DNA of 64,000 bases, taken from NCBI GenBank assembly GCA_023436225.1, contig JAEZKA010000025.1:80219-144218 (forward strand). Direction: 5' to 3'. The notes under the pieces are model-generated. The model saw nothing but the letters and a program-made list of their open reading frames with translations, did not search any database and was not told the DNA's origin. Position 1 is the stretch's first letter, and every line of letters begins with the position of its first letter. The position numbers and the translations under genes are program-made. Positions 16,745 to 26,270 of the stretch are shown in pieces. This DNA comes from Bacillota bacterium (GTDB taxonomy: Bacteria; Bacillota; Clostridia; Lachnospirales; Lachnospiraceae).

Positions 16745-16773
16745 TTGCTTTTATATATGACATATTATATAAT
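16745..16773 (+). promoter_or_regulatory. Promoter of the second LacI-family gene
   Basis: TTGCTT (16745-16750), a 17-bp spacer and a consensus TATAAT (16768-16773). Confidence 0.7.
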
Positions 16774-16778
16774 ATACC

Positions 16779-16794
16779 ATGTAAGCATTTACAT
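16779..16794. promoter_or_regulatory. LacI-type operator over the lacI transcription start
   Basis: ATGTAAGCATTTACAT, an imperfect palindrome placed 5 bp after the -10 hexamer, so it would block initiation. This points to autoregulation by the gene at 16857. Confidence 0.7.
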
Positions 16795-16856
16795 ATATTC
16801 TTTTATTCCTTGGTGTAAATTTTCAGGAATCAAATAAAAACGAGGTAGGAACCACC

Positions 16857-17864
16857 ATGAATATTTATGACGTTTCAAAGAAAGCCGGCGTATCCATCGC
16901 CACAGTCTCCAGAGTAATTAACGGAAACTCATACGTCAGTGAAAAGACAAAAGAAAAAGTGCTAAAGGTTATCGAAGAATACCAATATACTCCTAATGCA
17001 TTTGCAAGGGGTCTTGGTCTTAATTCCATGCATACCGTGGGTATCATGTGTGCAGATTCCTCCGACCCGTACCTAGCCAGCGCCATCTATTATCTTGAAC
17101 AGGCTCTTCGGCAACACGGTTATGATTCCTTGCTATGCTGTACCGGTTATGAGCTGTCTGAGAAACAGAAATATCTGGATCTTCTGCTGTCCAAGAGAAC
17201 CGATGCCATCATACTGGTAGGCTCTAATTTCGTCGAAGCTGATAGCACAAAGAATGATTATATCAGGGATGCAGCCTTACAGGTCCCGATCATGATACTG
17301 AATGCCGCCTTGGATGGCAGCAATATCTACTGCACCTTATGTGATGATTACCTTGCGGTATACGATGCTACCAATGCCTTGATTCAACGCGGGCTAAAGA
17401 ATATCTTATTTCTGTATAATACAAAATCCTACAGTAGTAACAAGAAATTGTCCGGTTATCTGGCAGCTATGGATACCTTGTACTCCGATCCAGCAAAAAA
17501 GCAGGAGCTTGTACATTATATCAATGGAAACCTTCTAGAGGTAAAGGATCATTTGAATGCATTAAGAAAAACCGGGTTAAAACCAGAAGCAATTGTAGCT
17601 ACGGACGATTTTCTGGCAATCGGAGCTTTAAAATATGCCAAAGAGCATCACATTAGCGTACCCGACCAGCTCTCTATCGTTGGCTATAATAACTCCATAG
17701 TTGCTCTATGCAGTGAACCGGAGCTAACCTCGATTGATAACAAGCTGGAAGCCTTATGTGCTAATTGCGTCACAACTCTGATGGGGGTATTTAATAACCA
17801 GGCAGTACCCCTTAAGACCGTTTATCAGGCCGAGATTAAAAAACGCGGAACAACACGTTTTTAA
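16857..17864 (+). CDS. LacI-family transcriptional regulator (uronate-locus type)
   Basis: The 335-residue protein opens with a LacI helix-turn-helix (NIYDVSKKAGVSIATVSRVI), a hinge region with YTPNAFARGLG, and a ligand-binding domain from HTVGIMCADSSDPYLASAI to LSIVGYNNSIVALCSEPELTSID. It lies between the decayed uxaBA genes (divergent) and uxaC (same strand). Two TGTAAG-N2-TTTACA-like operators sit in the 200-bp divergent region, one over its own transcription start. It is therefore probably a uronate-responsive repressor of the uxa genes and of itself. The inducer is inferred from context only. Confidence 0.93.
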   Translation: MNIYDVSKKAGVSIATVSRVINGNSYVSEKTKEKVLKVIEEYQYTPNAFARGLGLNSMHTVGIMCADSSDPYLASAIYYLEQALRQHGYDSLLCCTGYELSEKQKYLDLLLSKRTDAIILVGSNFVEADSTKNDYIRDAALQVPIMILNAALDGSNIYCTLCDDYLAVYDATNALIQRGLKNILFLYNTKSYSSNKKLSGYLAAMDTLYSDPAKKQELVHYINGNLLEVKDHLNALRKTGLKPEAIVATDDFLAIGALKYAKEHHISVPDQLSIVGYNNSIVALCSEPELTSIDNKLEALCANCVTTLMGVFNNQAVPLKTVYQAEIKKRGTTRF

Positions 17865-18089
17865 TACAATTCATAAAGTGTTTGAATAGCAAACGTTTTT
17901 TGATTATACAATCATAAAATGTTTGCGAAACCAGCATTTTAGAATACATGCTTAAGAAAGACTGTCTTGCTGGCTTTCTTGAACACAGTAATATTTAGAC
18001 AAATAAACAAGGGCAGATGTAAAAATCAAATTTTTCACACACAGGTTCGTTCATCAGTACAAACTTATACATTTGGGGAGGATTTTAAC

Positions 18090-19490
18090 ATGAAACAATT
18101 TTTAGACAGAGATTTTCTATTATCCACTGATACCGCGAAGAAGCTTTTCCACGAGTATGCAGATCAATTACCCATTATCGATTATCATTGCCACATTAAT
18201 CCACAGGAGATAGCACTGGACAGACGATTTGATAATATCACCCAGATATGGCTTGGCGGCGACCATTATAAATGGAGGCTTATGCGAACCTGTGGAATTG
18301 ATGAATATTATATTACCGGTAATGCTCCGGACCGAGAAAAATTTGAAAAGTGGGCAGAGACACTCTCAAAAGCAATCGGAAATCCCTTATACCATTGGAG
18401 TCATCTTGAGCTCCAGAGATACTTTGGTTATTACGGTGCATTAAGCCCGAAGACCTCTGAGGAAGTATGGAAGCTATGTAACGAGAAATTAGCTGATCCC
18501 TCCATGAGTGCACGCAATATAATAAAGATGTCCAAGGTAACCCATATCTGCACTACCGACGATCCAATTGATAGCCTTGAGTGGCATAAACAGATTGCCG
18601 AAGCTTCTGACTTCGATGTAACCGTTCTTCCCGCTTGGAGACCGGACAAAGCTATGAATCTGGAGAAACCCGAATATACGGCTTATCTTGAGAAACTAGG
18701 TTCCGTATCCGGAGTATCCATCGACAGCTTTGGTGCCTTGAAGAAAGCACTGCAGATACGTATGGATTATTTTGCTGCCTGTGGCTGCCGTATCTCCGAT
18801 CATGGTCTGGATTATATTATGTATGAGCCCGCTTCCGAAGATGATGTTCAGGCCATCTTTGAGAAGAGACTCCGAGGGGAAGCTCTTACAGCCCTTGAGA
18901 TTCTTCAGTTTAAAACCGCTTTTATGGTATTTGTCGGAGAATCCTATCATAAATTAGGCTGGGTTATGCAGCTGCATTACGGCTGTAAGAGAGATAATAA
19001 CAGTCGTATCCATCAATCTTTGGGTCCCGACACCGGTTTCGACTGCATTAATAATAATACCCCTTCCTCCGATCTGTCTAATTTTCTTAATGCTTTAGAA
19101 AGTCGGAGTGCTTTGCCCAAGACAATCATCTACAGCTTAAACCCCAATGACAATGCTGCCATTGGAACTATCCTCGGATGCTTCCAGGATGGCTCTGTTA
19201 TTGGCAAGATACAGCATGGAAGTGCCTGGTGGTTTAATGATAATAAAACCGGTATGATTGAGCAGATGACTTCTTTGGCTAATTTAGGCTACCTGGCTGG
19301 ATTCGTAGGTATGCTGACCGATTCAAGAAGCTTCTTATCCTATCCTAGACATGAATATTTCCGCCGTATCCTATGTGAATTGATCGGAAATTGGGTAGAA
19401 AACGGCGAATACCCTGCTGACTATGACCTTTTAAAGGAAATCGTCGATAATATCTCCTATTATAATGCTTTGCGTTACTTTAATTTCTAG
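18090..19490 (+). CDS. uxaC: Glucuronate/galacturonate isomerase
   Basis: The 466-residue protein matches UxaC throughout, including FLLSTDTAKKLFHEYA, the metal-binding IIDYHCHINP near residue 30, and the C-terminal RILCELIGNWVENGEYP. UxaC converts D-glucuronate to D-fructuronate and D-galacturonate to D-tagaturonate in the cytoplasm. The ATG at 18090 is chosen because GGGGAGG lies 8 nt before it; the frame continues upstream to 17967 without a ribosome site. It follows lacI by 225 bp, with a weak stem-loop plus T-tract near 17880-17905 between them. The next enzymes of the galacturonate branch (uxaB, uxaA) are only relics here, so either the glucuronate branch is used or the enzymes are encoded elsewhere. 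Confidence 0.96.
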   Translation: MKQFLDRDFLLSTDTAKKLFHEYADQLPIIDYHCHINPQEIALDRRFDNITQIWLGGDHYKWRLMRTCGIDEYYITGNAPDREKFEKWAETLSKAIGNPLYHWSHLELQRYFGYYGALSPKTSEEVWKLCNEKLADPSMSARNIIKMSKVTHICTTDDPIDSLEWHKQIAEASDFDVTVLPAWRPDKAMNLEKPEYTAYLEKLGSVSGVSIDSFGALKKALQIRMDYFAACGCRISDHGLDYIMYEPASEDDVQAIFEKRLRGEALTALEILQFKTAFMVFVGESYHKLGWVMQLHYGCKRDNNSRIHQSLGPDTGFDCINNNTPSSDLSNFLNALESRSALPKTIIYSLNPNDNAAIGTILGCFQDGSVIGKIQHGSAWWFNDNKTGMIEQMTSLANLGYLAGFVGMLTDSRSFLSYPRHEYFRRILCELIGNWVENGEYPADYDLLKEIVDNISYYNALRYFNF

Positions 19491-19628
19491 ATTATTTTAG
19501 AAATAAAATGACCACTATGTCATAGAGGTATGCCCCTTTAGCCCTTACCTGATTGCCCAGATATATTGATCAGGCGTATGAGGGCTCCCAATTCCACTTG
19601 CGTATTTTCCGTACACTTCAACAATAAA

Positions 19629-19692
19629 ACAGACCTGAGATGGGGCGATTAGGATGAACCGATTTGCAGTTCATCGCCCTATCTAGGTCTGT
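19629..19692. repeat. Long hairpin, probable bidirectional terminator between uxaC and degV
   Basis: ACAGACCT/AGGTCTGT (outer arms), AGAT/ATCT and GGGCGAT/ATCGCCC with an inner GAAC/GTTC form a nearly continuous stem about 64 nt long between convergent genes. On the minus strand it is followed by TTTTATTGTT, so termination there is plausible. The remaining sequence of 19491-19798 shows nothing further. Confidence 0.6.
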
Positions 19693-19798
19693 AAACGAGG
19701 TTAATTTCGTTTTATTTTTCGTTTTTATTTTCTACTTGTTCGAGGATAAGCGGGGTTGCCCATGCGATGAGACGAGGTGCCCGGCGACAACAAGAATT

Positions 19799-20635
19799 CT
19801 AGTATGCCGTAATGATTCCACCTTCATTGGCATACAGGGAGCTTACTCCCGCGGTATCAACAATAAAGCAATCCTTGAAGGGAATTCTCTTAAGTATCTC
19901 TTCCTTCACAAACTCAGCTCGTTCACGATTATTACAATGTGCTATTCCGAGAATCTTCTCAGAAGGCTTGATTACATCTTCCTCGATACATTTTGCCATC
20001 AGCATCAGGGCTTTACTAATTCCTCTCGCTTGATCCACCTTGCAGATATTACCCTCTGGGGTAGCGCCCATCACAGGCTTAATGCTTAATACACTTGCAA
20101 TAATAGCCTGAAGATTTGATAATCTGCCGTTCTTGCGAAGGGTGTCCAAAGATTCCAGTACAAACTTTGTCTTTAGTCCATCACGAAATGAATGTACCCT
20201 CTCTACAACTTCTCTGAATGGAAGATGTGCTTCAATTAATTCTTTTATCTTCATAGCGATTAAAGTCTGACCTACGGAAGCAGAATGGGAATCAAATACT
20301 TCAATGTTCTTATCCGGGTGTTCCTCCAGGTATAGTTTCTTAGCAAGTTCAGCACTGTTATAAGAGCCACTCAATGGCGATGATAGGGTTACAATATAAA
20401 CATCTCCATCAAAATCAAAATGTTTCATGTATTCCTCCGGAGAAGGGCATGCTGATTTAGGGCTCGTAGCGCTTGCTTTCACACGTTTCAAGAAATCCGC
20501 CTGATTAAAGGTCTCGTCATCCACTATTGAAACATCATCCACAATTAGAGTCAGAGGTACTAGCTTAAAATGAGGATCCTCCTTTAATTCCTTAGGCAAA
20601 TCCGTGCAGCTGTCTCCAATAATTCTGTATGACAT
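19799..20635 (-). CDS. DegV-family fatty-acid-binding protein
   Basis: The 278-residue protein has the DegV features: YRIIGDSCTDLPKEL at the N-terminus, the lipid head-group motif TLSSPLSGSYNSAELA at about residue 87, and the FDSHSASVGQ segment. Its C-terminal half has KTKFVLESLDTLRKNGRLS and SIKPVMGATPEGNI. DegV (FakB-like) proteins bind a fatty acid and can present it to a fatty-acid kinase. No fakA is next to it here. AGGAGG precedes the ATG. It is a single-gene unit on the minus strand. Confidence 0.93.
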   Translation of the reverse strand: MSYRIIGDSCTDLPKELKEDPHFKLVPLTLIVDDVSIVDDETFNQADFLKRVKASATSPKSACPSPEEYMKHFDFDGDVYIVTLSSPLSGSYNSAELAKKLYLEEHPDKNIEVFDSHSASVGQTLIAMKIKELIEAHLPFREVVERVHSFRDGLKTKFVLESLDTLRKNGRLSNLQAIIASVLSIKPVMGATPEGNICKVDQARGISKALMLMAKCIEEDVIKPSEKILGIAHCNNRERAEFVKEEILKRIPFKDCFIVDTAGVSSLYANEGGIITAY

Positions 20636-20982
20636 CTTTTTATCCTCCTGTTTTATAAATTAATTCTACAACATCTTAGTAATCAACTTAACAATATCCT
20701 AATTTTTACTTATATTGTATCCGTTAACACATCATCAAGTTCAGTCACCGCATAATATAGTTTTCATTACTATATAATAGCATACCATATCATTAGTAGT
20801 ATTATCAAGAGGTACCTCATGTTTTATACAAATTTAATAAAGCATTTATTTAAGCTTAGAATGTAGCGTGAAGCAAGTGGGACGTATACGTTTTTTCTAT
20901 CAAGCGTGGCTGCATACAGCATTAAAAGCGGGAGGTTATATTCTTTAGAGCCTTCTAGATATCAAAACTCATATTTTTCTTC
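20636..20982. other. Intergenic stretch without recognised element
   Basis: 347 nt between degV and the HAD gene, mostly AT-rich. I found no ORF with a ribosome site and no T-tailed hairpin or known motif. A GC-richer patch near 20870-20935 does not match anything I know. Confidence 0.4.
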
Positions 20983-21876
20983 TCATATTAATCCACACAC
21001 TTCAAACCCATAATACAAGCCATTATTATAAACTTCCTTTGTAACAAGGTCTGCGGTTTGTTGTAATTTTTTTCCTGCATTCCCCATCGCAACTCCTATC
21101 CCAGCAAATCGAAGCATTTCGATATCATTTAGGCCGTCTCCAAAGGCTATGGTGTCCTCCTGCAAAGCACCGTAATGACCGAGTATCTTCTGAACTCCGG
21201 TAGCTTTACTTATTTTCTTATTATAGAATTCTCCGCTTCCTCGAAATAAATTATCCATAGATCCAGGATAGATACTGATTATATCTCCAAGATCTCTCGT
21301 TATTTGTTCAGTTGAAATTCTTGATCTGCTGAACATAATTTTATTAACACCTTCCACTTGATGAAAATCCTCTACTATGGTCAGCAGATTAATAAATTGA
21401 TTATAACCTTCATCAACCTTGATTGATTCTGCTTCAAAAATACTCTTGTCCAAAGTTCCTTCATTCCGCTTCCGAAACTTATCCTTATATCCTTCATAGA
21501 TTTTCTTTTGTATTTCTATCTGCTCCTCCGTACCGAATATATATTCATTGTTTTCTACAGTAAAAGCGATTTCGTTTGTAAAAAGATATTGATAGACTTC
21601 CTTTAGTATCTCAGGTTCGATGTGTTGGTTAAAGATAATATCTCCGTCCGATACAACATAAGCTCCTCCCGAGGATATAAAACCGTCGAATTTTAAATCT
21701 AGAATATCCTTGGGTAGTTCCGCTTTAGATCTACCTGTACTCACAAATATTTTATGTCCATTTTCTTTTGCCTTTTCAATCGCTGTCTTAGCACTCTCCG
21801 GAATTACTCCCATGCTACGATAGATTGTGCCGTCAATATCTAAGAATATCAATTTTTGTTTATTACTTTTTTGCAT
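20983..21876 (-). CDS. HAD-superfamily Cof-type phosphatase
   Basis: The 297-residue protein shows the four HAD motifs of the Cof/YidA subfamily: FLDIDGTIYRS (nucleophile Asp), VSTGRSKAELP, a conserved lysine in the GEFYNKKISKATGV region, and FGDGLNDIEMLRFAG. A C2-type cap lies between motifs II and III. Such enzymes dephosphorylate sugar phosphates or flavin intermediates. The ATG at 21876 has AAGGAG at good spacing, so I prefer it to the longer open frame from 21930. It lies downstream of the second receptor gene but is separated from it by several strong hairpins and is probably transcribed separately. Confidence 0.93.
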   Translation of the reverse strand: MQKSNKQKLIFLDIDGTIYRSMGVIPESAKTAIEKAKENGHKIFVSTGRSKAELPKDILDLKFDGFISSGGAYVVSDGDIIFNQHIEPEILKEVYQYLFTNEIAFTVENNEYIFGTEEQIEIQKKIYEGYKDKFRKRNEGTLDKSIFEAESIKVDEGYNQFINLLTIVEDFHQVEGVNKIMFSRSRISTEQITRDLGDIISIYPGSMDNLFRGSGEFYNKKISKATGVQKILGHYGALQEDTIAFGDGLNDIEMLRFAGIGVAMGNAGKKLQQTADLVTKEVYNNGLYYGFEVCGLI

Positions 21877-21979
21877 ATTTTTCTCCTTGTCCCCAAAACT
21901 CAAGCTTATGCTATAGTATTTTTTATACAAGATGAATAGGCCCGCCGATTCACTGGTAATGAATAATAAAAGGTATGTG

Positions 21980-22044
21980 TCGCGTACTTTCTATTGTTCA
22001 TGAACGATAGTAGATACGTTTCGCGAACCTTCTATCGTCATGAA
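21980..22044. repeat. Imperfect 24-25 bp direct repeat
   Basis: TCGCG-N-AC-N-TTCTAT-N-GT-CATGAA occurs at 21980-22004 and 22021-22044, 41 bp apart. Its parts also pair with each other as inverted repeats (TTCATGA...TCATGAA), so the segment can fold in several ways. Confidence 0.55.
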
Positions 22045-22089
22045 TTACAAACGGGAAGTCTTTTCAGGCTTCCCGTTCACAATTCATGA
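22038..22089. repeat. Long perfect-armed hairpin
   Basis: TCATGAATT/AATTCATGA and AACGGGAAG/CTTCCCGTT, separated by a 3-nt internal loop, close a 10-nt loop. It lies downstream of the minus-strand receptor gene and is likely part of its 3' end structure. Confidence 0.6.
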
Positions 22090-22090
22090 C

Positions 22091-22123
22091 AACAGAAATC
22101 CTCGCCAGGCGAGAATTTCTGTT
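22091..22123 (-). terminator. Hairpin directly after the second receptor gene
   Basis: AACAGAAAT/ATTTCTGTT plus CTCGC/GCGAG, 18 bp from the stop codon. The T-tract is missing, so this is a terminator-like or mRNA-protecting stem rather than a classical terminator. Confidence 0.5.
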
Positions 22124-22140
22124 GATAATCTATTCATATA

Positions 22141-23820
22141 TTATTTTGATGTACTCTCAAATCTTTCAATTGCTGCTCCATATATCTCAAGCATCTTAGG
22201 AAGTCCCATGTTATTAAGGTCAGCAACATAGCTGTCCCATGTATCAAATGACTTGGTGCCTGTAATAAATTCTGTTCTAGCTGATTCATAATACTTTTTA
22301 ATATCGGTTTCAATTGCTGCTAACAGATCATTTTCTTCTGTTGTATAGGTAAAGCTTGGCCAATATACATCTGTACCATATTCAAACAGACTTCTTGCTG
22401 TTGCTGCAGGGATTGGCTGTGTTTCACCACCACCAAAGTATGGCCATACTTCAACAAGCGGATTGTTACCACCAACATAAGGGGTATAAGCACTTACAAC
22501 TTCATCAAATGTAACAGAACCTGTCATTTTAGCGTAGATCTCATCTGTCCAGTCATAGCTTCCGTCCTCTTTAGCTACACAGGTAGTACCTACATCACCA
22601 TAGTGATAGAATAAGTTACCTTCATTTGACCAGAAATAATCTAACCATTGTAAGGTTTCAGCAACATGTTCATTGGAGGAGGTAATAACTGCAGCACCTG
22701 AGGAATGGAAATGTGCTCTTACCGGAGCCCAAAGCTTGTCCCCGTTAGGACCTTCTAATGCTTCTTCTATACCTACCCAATTATCATTTGTGTCAGAAGG
22801 CACGCAAGAAAGGTTAGTGAAAGCAAAGCATCCAATTCTATCATCCTGCGCTTTTGTAAGGAAGTTTGCACCATCCATTGTAAATAATTCCTGGTCAACT
22901 AAACCTTCGGAATATAACTTATTCATGTATTGAAGCATACTCTTATAATCTTCACTTGCAGCGATAAGACGCGGAGAATTGGTTGCTGTATCCCAATCAA
23001 CTACCTGGTTCTGCTGTCCTCTGTTGCTAAGGCCAAATGCTCCTAAGAAGCAATCCTGGAATGCAGCAAAGTCCTGAGTACACATAGGAATTTCATCTGT
23101 TGCATCACCGTTGCCGTTAGCATCCTGCTCTTTGAATGCTTTTAATACATTATATAATTCTTCTGTCGTTGTAGGAAGTTCTAAGCCTAAATTCTCAAGC
23201 CAGTTTTTATTAAAGAACATCTTACGAGAAACACGTAATTCAGGACCATCATTTACCTGAGGGAATGAATAAATCGCGCCGGAAGGATACTGCATACTTG
23301 CCTTTGTATCTGCATACTTAGATAAATAAGCCCAATAATTAGGAGCATAGGTCTGAATCATATCATTCTCAGTAAGATCAACCAGCAGACCTTGTTCTCC
23401 ATAAAGTAACTGATCAGAGGATGACACCTTACAGCGAAGGAATACATCCGGCATATCACCACTAGCTAATGCAGTTGATACCTTCTCACTTCTTTCTGAA
23501 CCTGTTATCTGTATCCAGTTAATATGTATGTTGGTCATTTCTTCATATTTTTTCCATACATAGATATCGTTCCAGTCAGGCTGCTGGTCGCCCTTTACAA
23601 CCATGATATCTAAGGTAATTTTCTCGTCTGAAATAGGAAAGATGCCATCTTTGGCTGCATCTGCACTGTCTCCGGTTGCTGAAGTATCTGTTGTTGCTGC
23701 TGTTGTAGGCGCTACTGTTTCATTAGCCTCTTCATTTTTTGCCTTGCCACAACCATAGAATAGGGAAGATAAAAGTGTAATGCACAGTACGATTGACATT
23801 AATTTACTAATTTTTTTCAT
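22141..23820 (-). CDS. Extracellular solute-binding lipoprotein of a second LplABC-type transporter
   Basis: The 559-residue receptor has a lipoprotein signal peptide with Cys24 (SLFYGC), a Thr/Ala/Asp-rich linker, and a family 1 binding domain with a Ca-binding-like loop DANGNGDATDEIP near residue 240. It is the last gene of the operon permease-permease-sensor-receptor. A 166-bp gap separates it from the sensor gene, and no convincing extra promoter could be fixed there. The ligand is probably an oligosaccharide; its nature is unknown because no glycosidase is linked. It is not a close copy of the first receptor at 4952. Confidence 0.9.
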   Translation of the reverse strand: MKKISKLMSIVLCITLLSSLFYGCGKAKNEEANETVAPTTAATTDTSATGDSADAAKDGIFPISDEKITLDIMVVKGDQQPDWNDIYVWKKYEEMTNIHINWIQITGSERSEKVSTALASGDMPDVFLRCKVSSSDQLLYGEQGLLVDLTENDMIQTYAPNYWAYLSKYADTKASMQYPSGAIYSFPQVNDGPELRVSRKMFFNKNWLENLGLELPTTTEELYNVLKAFKEQDANGNGDATDEIPMCTQDFAAFQDCFLGAFGLSNRGQQNQVVDWDTATNSPRLIAASEDYKSMLQYMNKLYSEGLVDQELFTMDGANFLTKAQDDRIGCFAFTNLSCVPSDTNDNWVGIEEALEGPNGDKLWAPVRAHFHSSGAAVITSSNEHVAETLQWLDYFWSNEGNLFYHYGDVGTTCVAKEDGSYDWTDEIYAKMTGSVTFDEVVSAYTPYVGGNNPLVEVWPYFGGGETQPIPAATARSLFEYGTDVYWPSFTYTTEENDLLAAIETDIKKYYESARTEFITGTKSFDTWDSYVADLNNMGLPKMLEIYGAAIERFESTSK

Positions 23821-23986
23821 AAAAATCCCCTTTCGTAATAAATAAAGCTTTGTGTTTGTCTAGGTATTTACCATAAAATATGATAATCCTATTTAAGAAT
23901 TAAAAATCGACGTTTATAGTCTGACACGGCATAAGTAATCTGCTTTTACTTATAATATTATTTCTTCGTTCTATAGCTTGATAAAA

Positions 23987-26248
23987 TTATTCACATCCGT
24001 TATTCTGACATGCTTTACGATAAGTCATCGGTGTTACGCCTTCAATTTTTTTGAACTTCCGAATAAAGTTGCTTTGATCAATATATCCAGTTTCTATCAG
24101 AATTTGTTTCAGTGATTCATCCGTCTTGCAAAGCTTCTCCTTCACTAATGTCATACGTAGAGTTTCCACATAATTCATCGGTGTTTGCCCCGTTTGAGCC
24201 TTAAAATATCTACTCAGATAAGAGGGTGAAATGCCACACTGATCTGCAATACTTTCTAACGACATCATACTATCACATAAATTATTGGTAATTGTACTGA
24301 TAATGGTATTAATCAAGTCTTTATTCTGATTACTTTTACGAATTTCATTTCGATATTCAGCAATGTTAATACATAAGCCTTCAATCTGCTCGAAAATTCT
24401 TAGATTATTCGACTGAGTACGTTTCAGCAAAGTTTGAAGTACTTCATTAATTTCGTCAGTGATTGCAGGATCATCCACATATTCTGTTAAAGTAGTTAAT
24501 ATACCATATGCAACGTAGCTTTGATGCTGTAATGAGATACTGTTATCCATTAATATAGCATTCATTTCACTCATAACATCATGTATTCCCTCGGTATCTC
24601 CCTGTCTTACGACTGAAATCAAATTTGTCGTGAAGCTGGATACCTTAGAGGTGATATGATCAATATCAATATCATTGAATCGCTTGATGAATCTTTCACC
24701 CTCGAGAATGCAAAAATACATTGCACTAACCGCTTCATTGGAAGAATCTAATACTTTAAGTACGGAAGGATAAATGTTACCGACACCAATGCTGATAATT
24801 GCATTATACTCTTCTCCAATCTTATAATATAATGTGCTTAAAATTGGTTCGAAAACTTCCCAGGATAACATTGACTCAGTTGCATTTACCAGAATCAGTA
24901 CCCGATTGGGATTTGATTGATATAGCGGGTAGCATTGCATATCATTTACATCAAAGTGCTCTTTCATATTCGTAATGATGCCTTCACTCGTCTGATTGTC
25001 CAACACCCCGTGAAAATAAACTACACAAGCAATATAATGTGAGTATTCAAAATTCATATTACATTCATTCATGGCGGATTTTATTGTTGTCTCATCATAT
25101 TGCCCAGTAACCAAATTTGCTAAGAATAGGTTTTGGGTAATACTTTGCGTTCTTTCCATCAGAGATACAAAGGCATTAGAAAGTAACACCTGTTCATTGC
25201 CCAGTTTATATTCACTGATATTTAAATCCTGGGATATGCTTTGTGCTAATTTATTGATATCACGGTAATTAAATAATACACATCCTATCGTTGCTATTAT
25301 GGCAAATAACATAATGCTAAATAGTACTAATAAAAATTCAGTCTGTTTATTGGTCAAATTGCCGGTAATATCATCCTTCCGAATCATAGCCACATACTTC
25401 CAACCGTTATTATCTACTTGATGCTGGAAAATTATATAGTCTTGATCCTCATAGGTAAAAGTCCGATAAGTCTTATCCTCTGAAAGTAAGGAGACATTTT
25501 CAATAATCTCATCTTTTATACTCTCTCTTCCAGAACTCACATAATTATAAATAGGCACCTCGTCTATATCAAAGATCAGCATTTCACCCACACAATCCGC
25601 ATATAAGGAATCGACTATTGAGTCTAATTCTGTTCCATTAATATAGGTAATGGCATAGGCACTTGGTCTATTGCTCAGCAAAGGAATCGGGTAAATCATT
25701 GTCAAATAGGATTTGCCTTTGCTGCTTTTCTTAGCAGGAAGAACCTTCCTGTTTGTATTGCTCCGAATATAATCCAAATACTGTTCTTCTGTCTCATCCT
25801 CAAATCCGACATAACTCTTCCAAAACGTATGGAATAACATTTCACCTTCAGAGCTATATACTTTATTTGGTTCAGAAATTCGGTAATAAGACAAGTAGGA
25901 TATAAAATCGTTACCCACTAATAATTTCTCCAATGCCTTCGCTAATTCATAACCAGAATACTTCTTATGGTTGGTTAACGGAGTAAAACTAAATTGATCA
26001 TCTTCGCTAATATGGTAGGAAATTCTATTAATTTCATTAAAACGCGCAGAAATACTTTGTTCCGTGGTCCTTAACTGCTGCAGCTTCTTTTCAATTTCAT
26101 TCGTTTTCATCTCACTGGTAAAAGAAGAAAACACGATAAAAATAATTGCTGCCACAACTAAGACAAATATAGAGATAAGGGGCACCATGATGGATCGTGC
26201 AAATTTTGATTTTAACGCTGTATATATTGTTTGCGATTTTATCCTCAT
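23987..26248 (-). CDS. Membrane-bound sensor/AraC-type regulator (YesS-like)
   Basis: The 753-residue protein has a transmembrane helix at about residues 18-42, an extracellular sensor region (about 45-290, dCache-like pattern), a second helix at about 298-325, a cytoplasmic linker, and a C-terminal AraC DNA-binding domain with two helix-turn-helices (ESIADQCGISPSYLSRYFKAQTGQ and LIETGYIDQSNFIRKFKKIEG). The family couples an outside sugar signal directly to transcription without a separate kinase. It lies inside the transporter operon between permeases and receptor, so it very likely controls this operon. Start supported by AGAGGG before the ATG. Confidence 0.92.
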   Translation of the reverse strand: MRIKSQTIYTALKSKFARSIMVPLISIFVLVVAAIIFIVFSSFTSEMKTNEIEKKLQQLRTTEQSISARFNEINRISYHISEDDQFSFTPLTNHKKYSGYELAKALEKLLVGNDFISYLSYYRISEPNKVYSSEGEMLFHTFWKSYVGFEDETEEQYLDYIRSNTNRKVLPAKKSSKGKSYLTMIYPIPLLSNRPSAYAITYINGTELDSIVDSLYADCVGEMLIFDIDEVPIYNYVSSGRESIKDEIIENVSLLSEDKTYRTFTYEDQDYIIFQHQVDNNGWKYVAMIRKDDITGNLTNKQTEFLLVLFSIMLFAIIATIGCVLFNYRDINKLAQSISQDLNISEYKLGNEQVLLSNAFVSLMERTQSITQNLFLANLVTGQYDETTIKSAMNECNMNFEYSHYIACVVYFHGVLDNQTSEGIITNMKEHFDVNDMQCYPLYQSNPNRVLILVNATESMLSWEVFEPILSTLYYKIGEEYNAIISIGVGNIYPSVLKVLDSSNEAVSAMYFCILEGERFIKRFNDIDIDHITSKVSSFTTNLISVVRQGDTEGIHDVMSEMNAILMDNSISLQHQSYVAYGILTTLTEYVDDPAITDEINEVLQTLLKRTQSNNLRIFEQIEGLCINIAEYRNEIRKSNQNKDLINTIISTITNNLCDSMMSLESIADQCGISPSYLSRYFKAQTGQTPMNYVETLRMTLVKEKLCKTDESLKQILIETGYIDQSNFIRKFKKIEGVTPMTYRKACQNNGCE

Positions 26249-26270
26249 GATAATCCCTCTTTCTGGTGAA

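Noticed and set aside
22040..22231. 63-codon plus-strand frame over the hairpin cluster
   Set aside because: It runs through strong palindromes and into the receptor gene on the other strand; there is no ribosome site.
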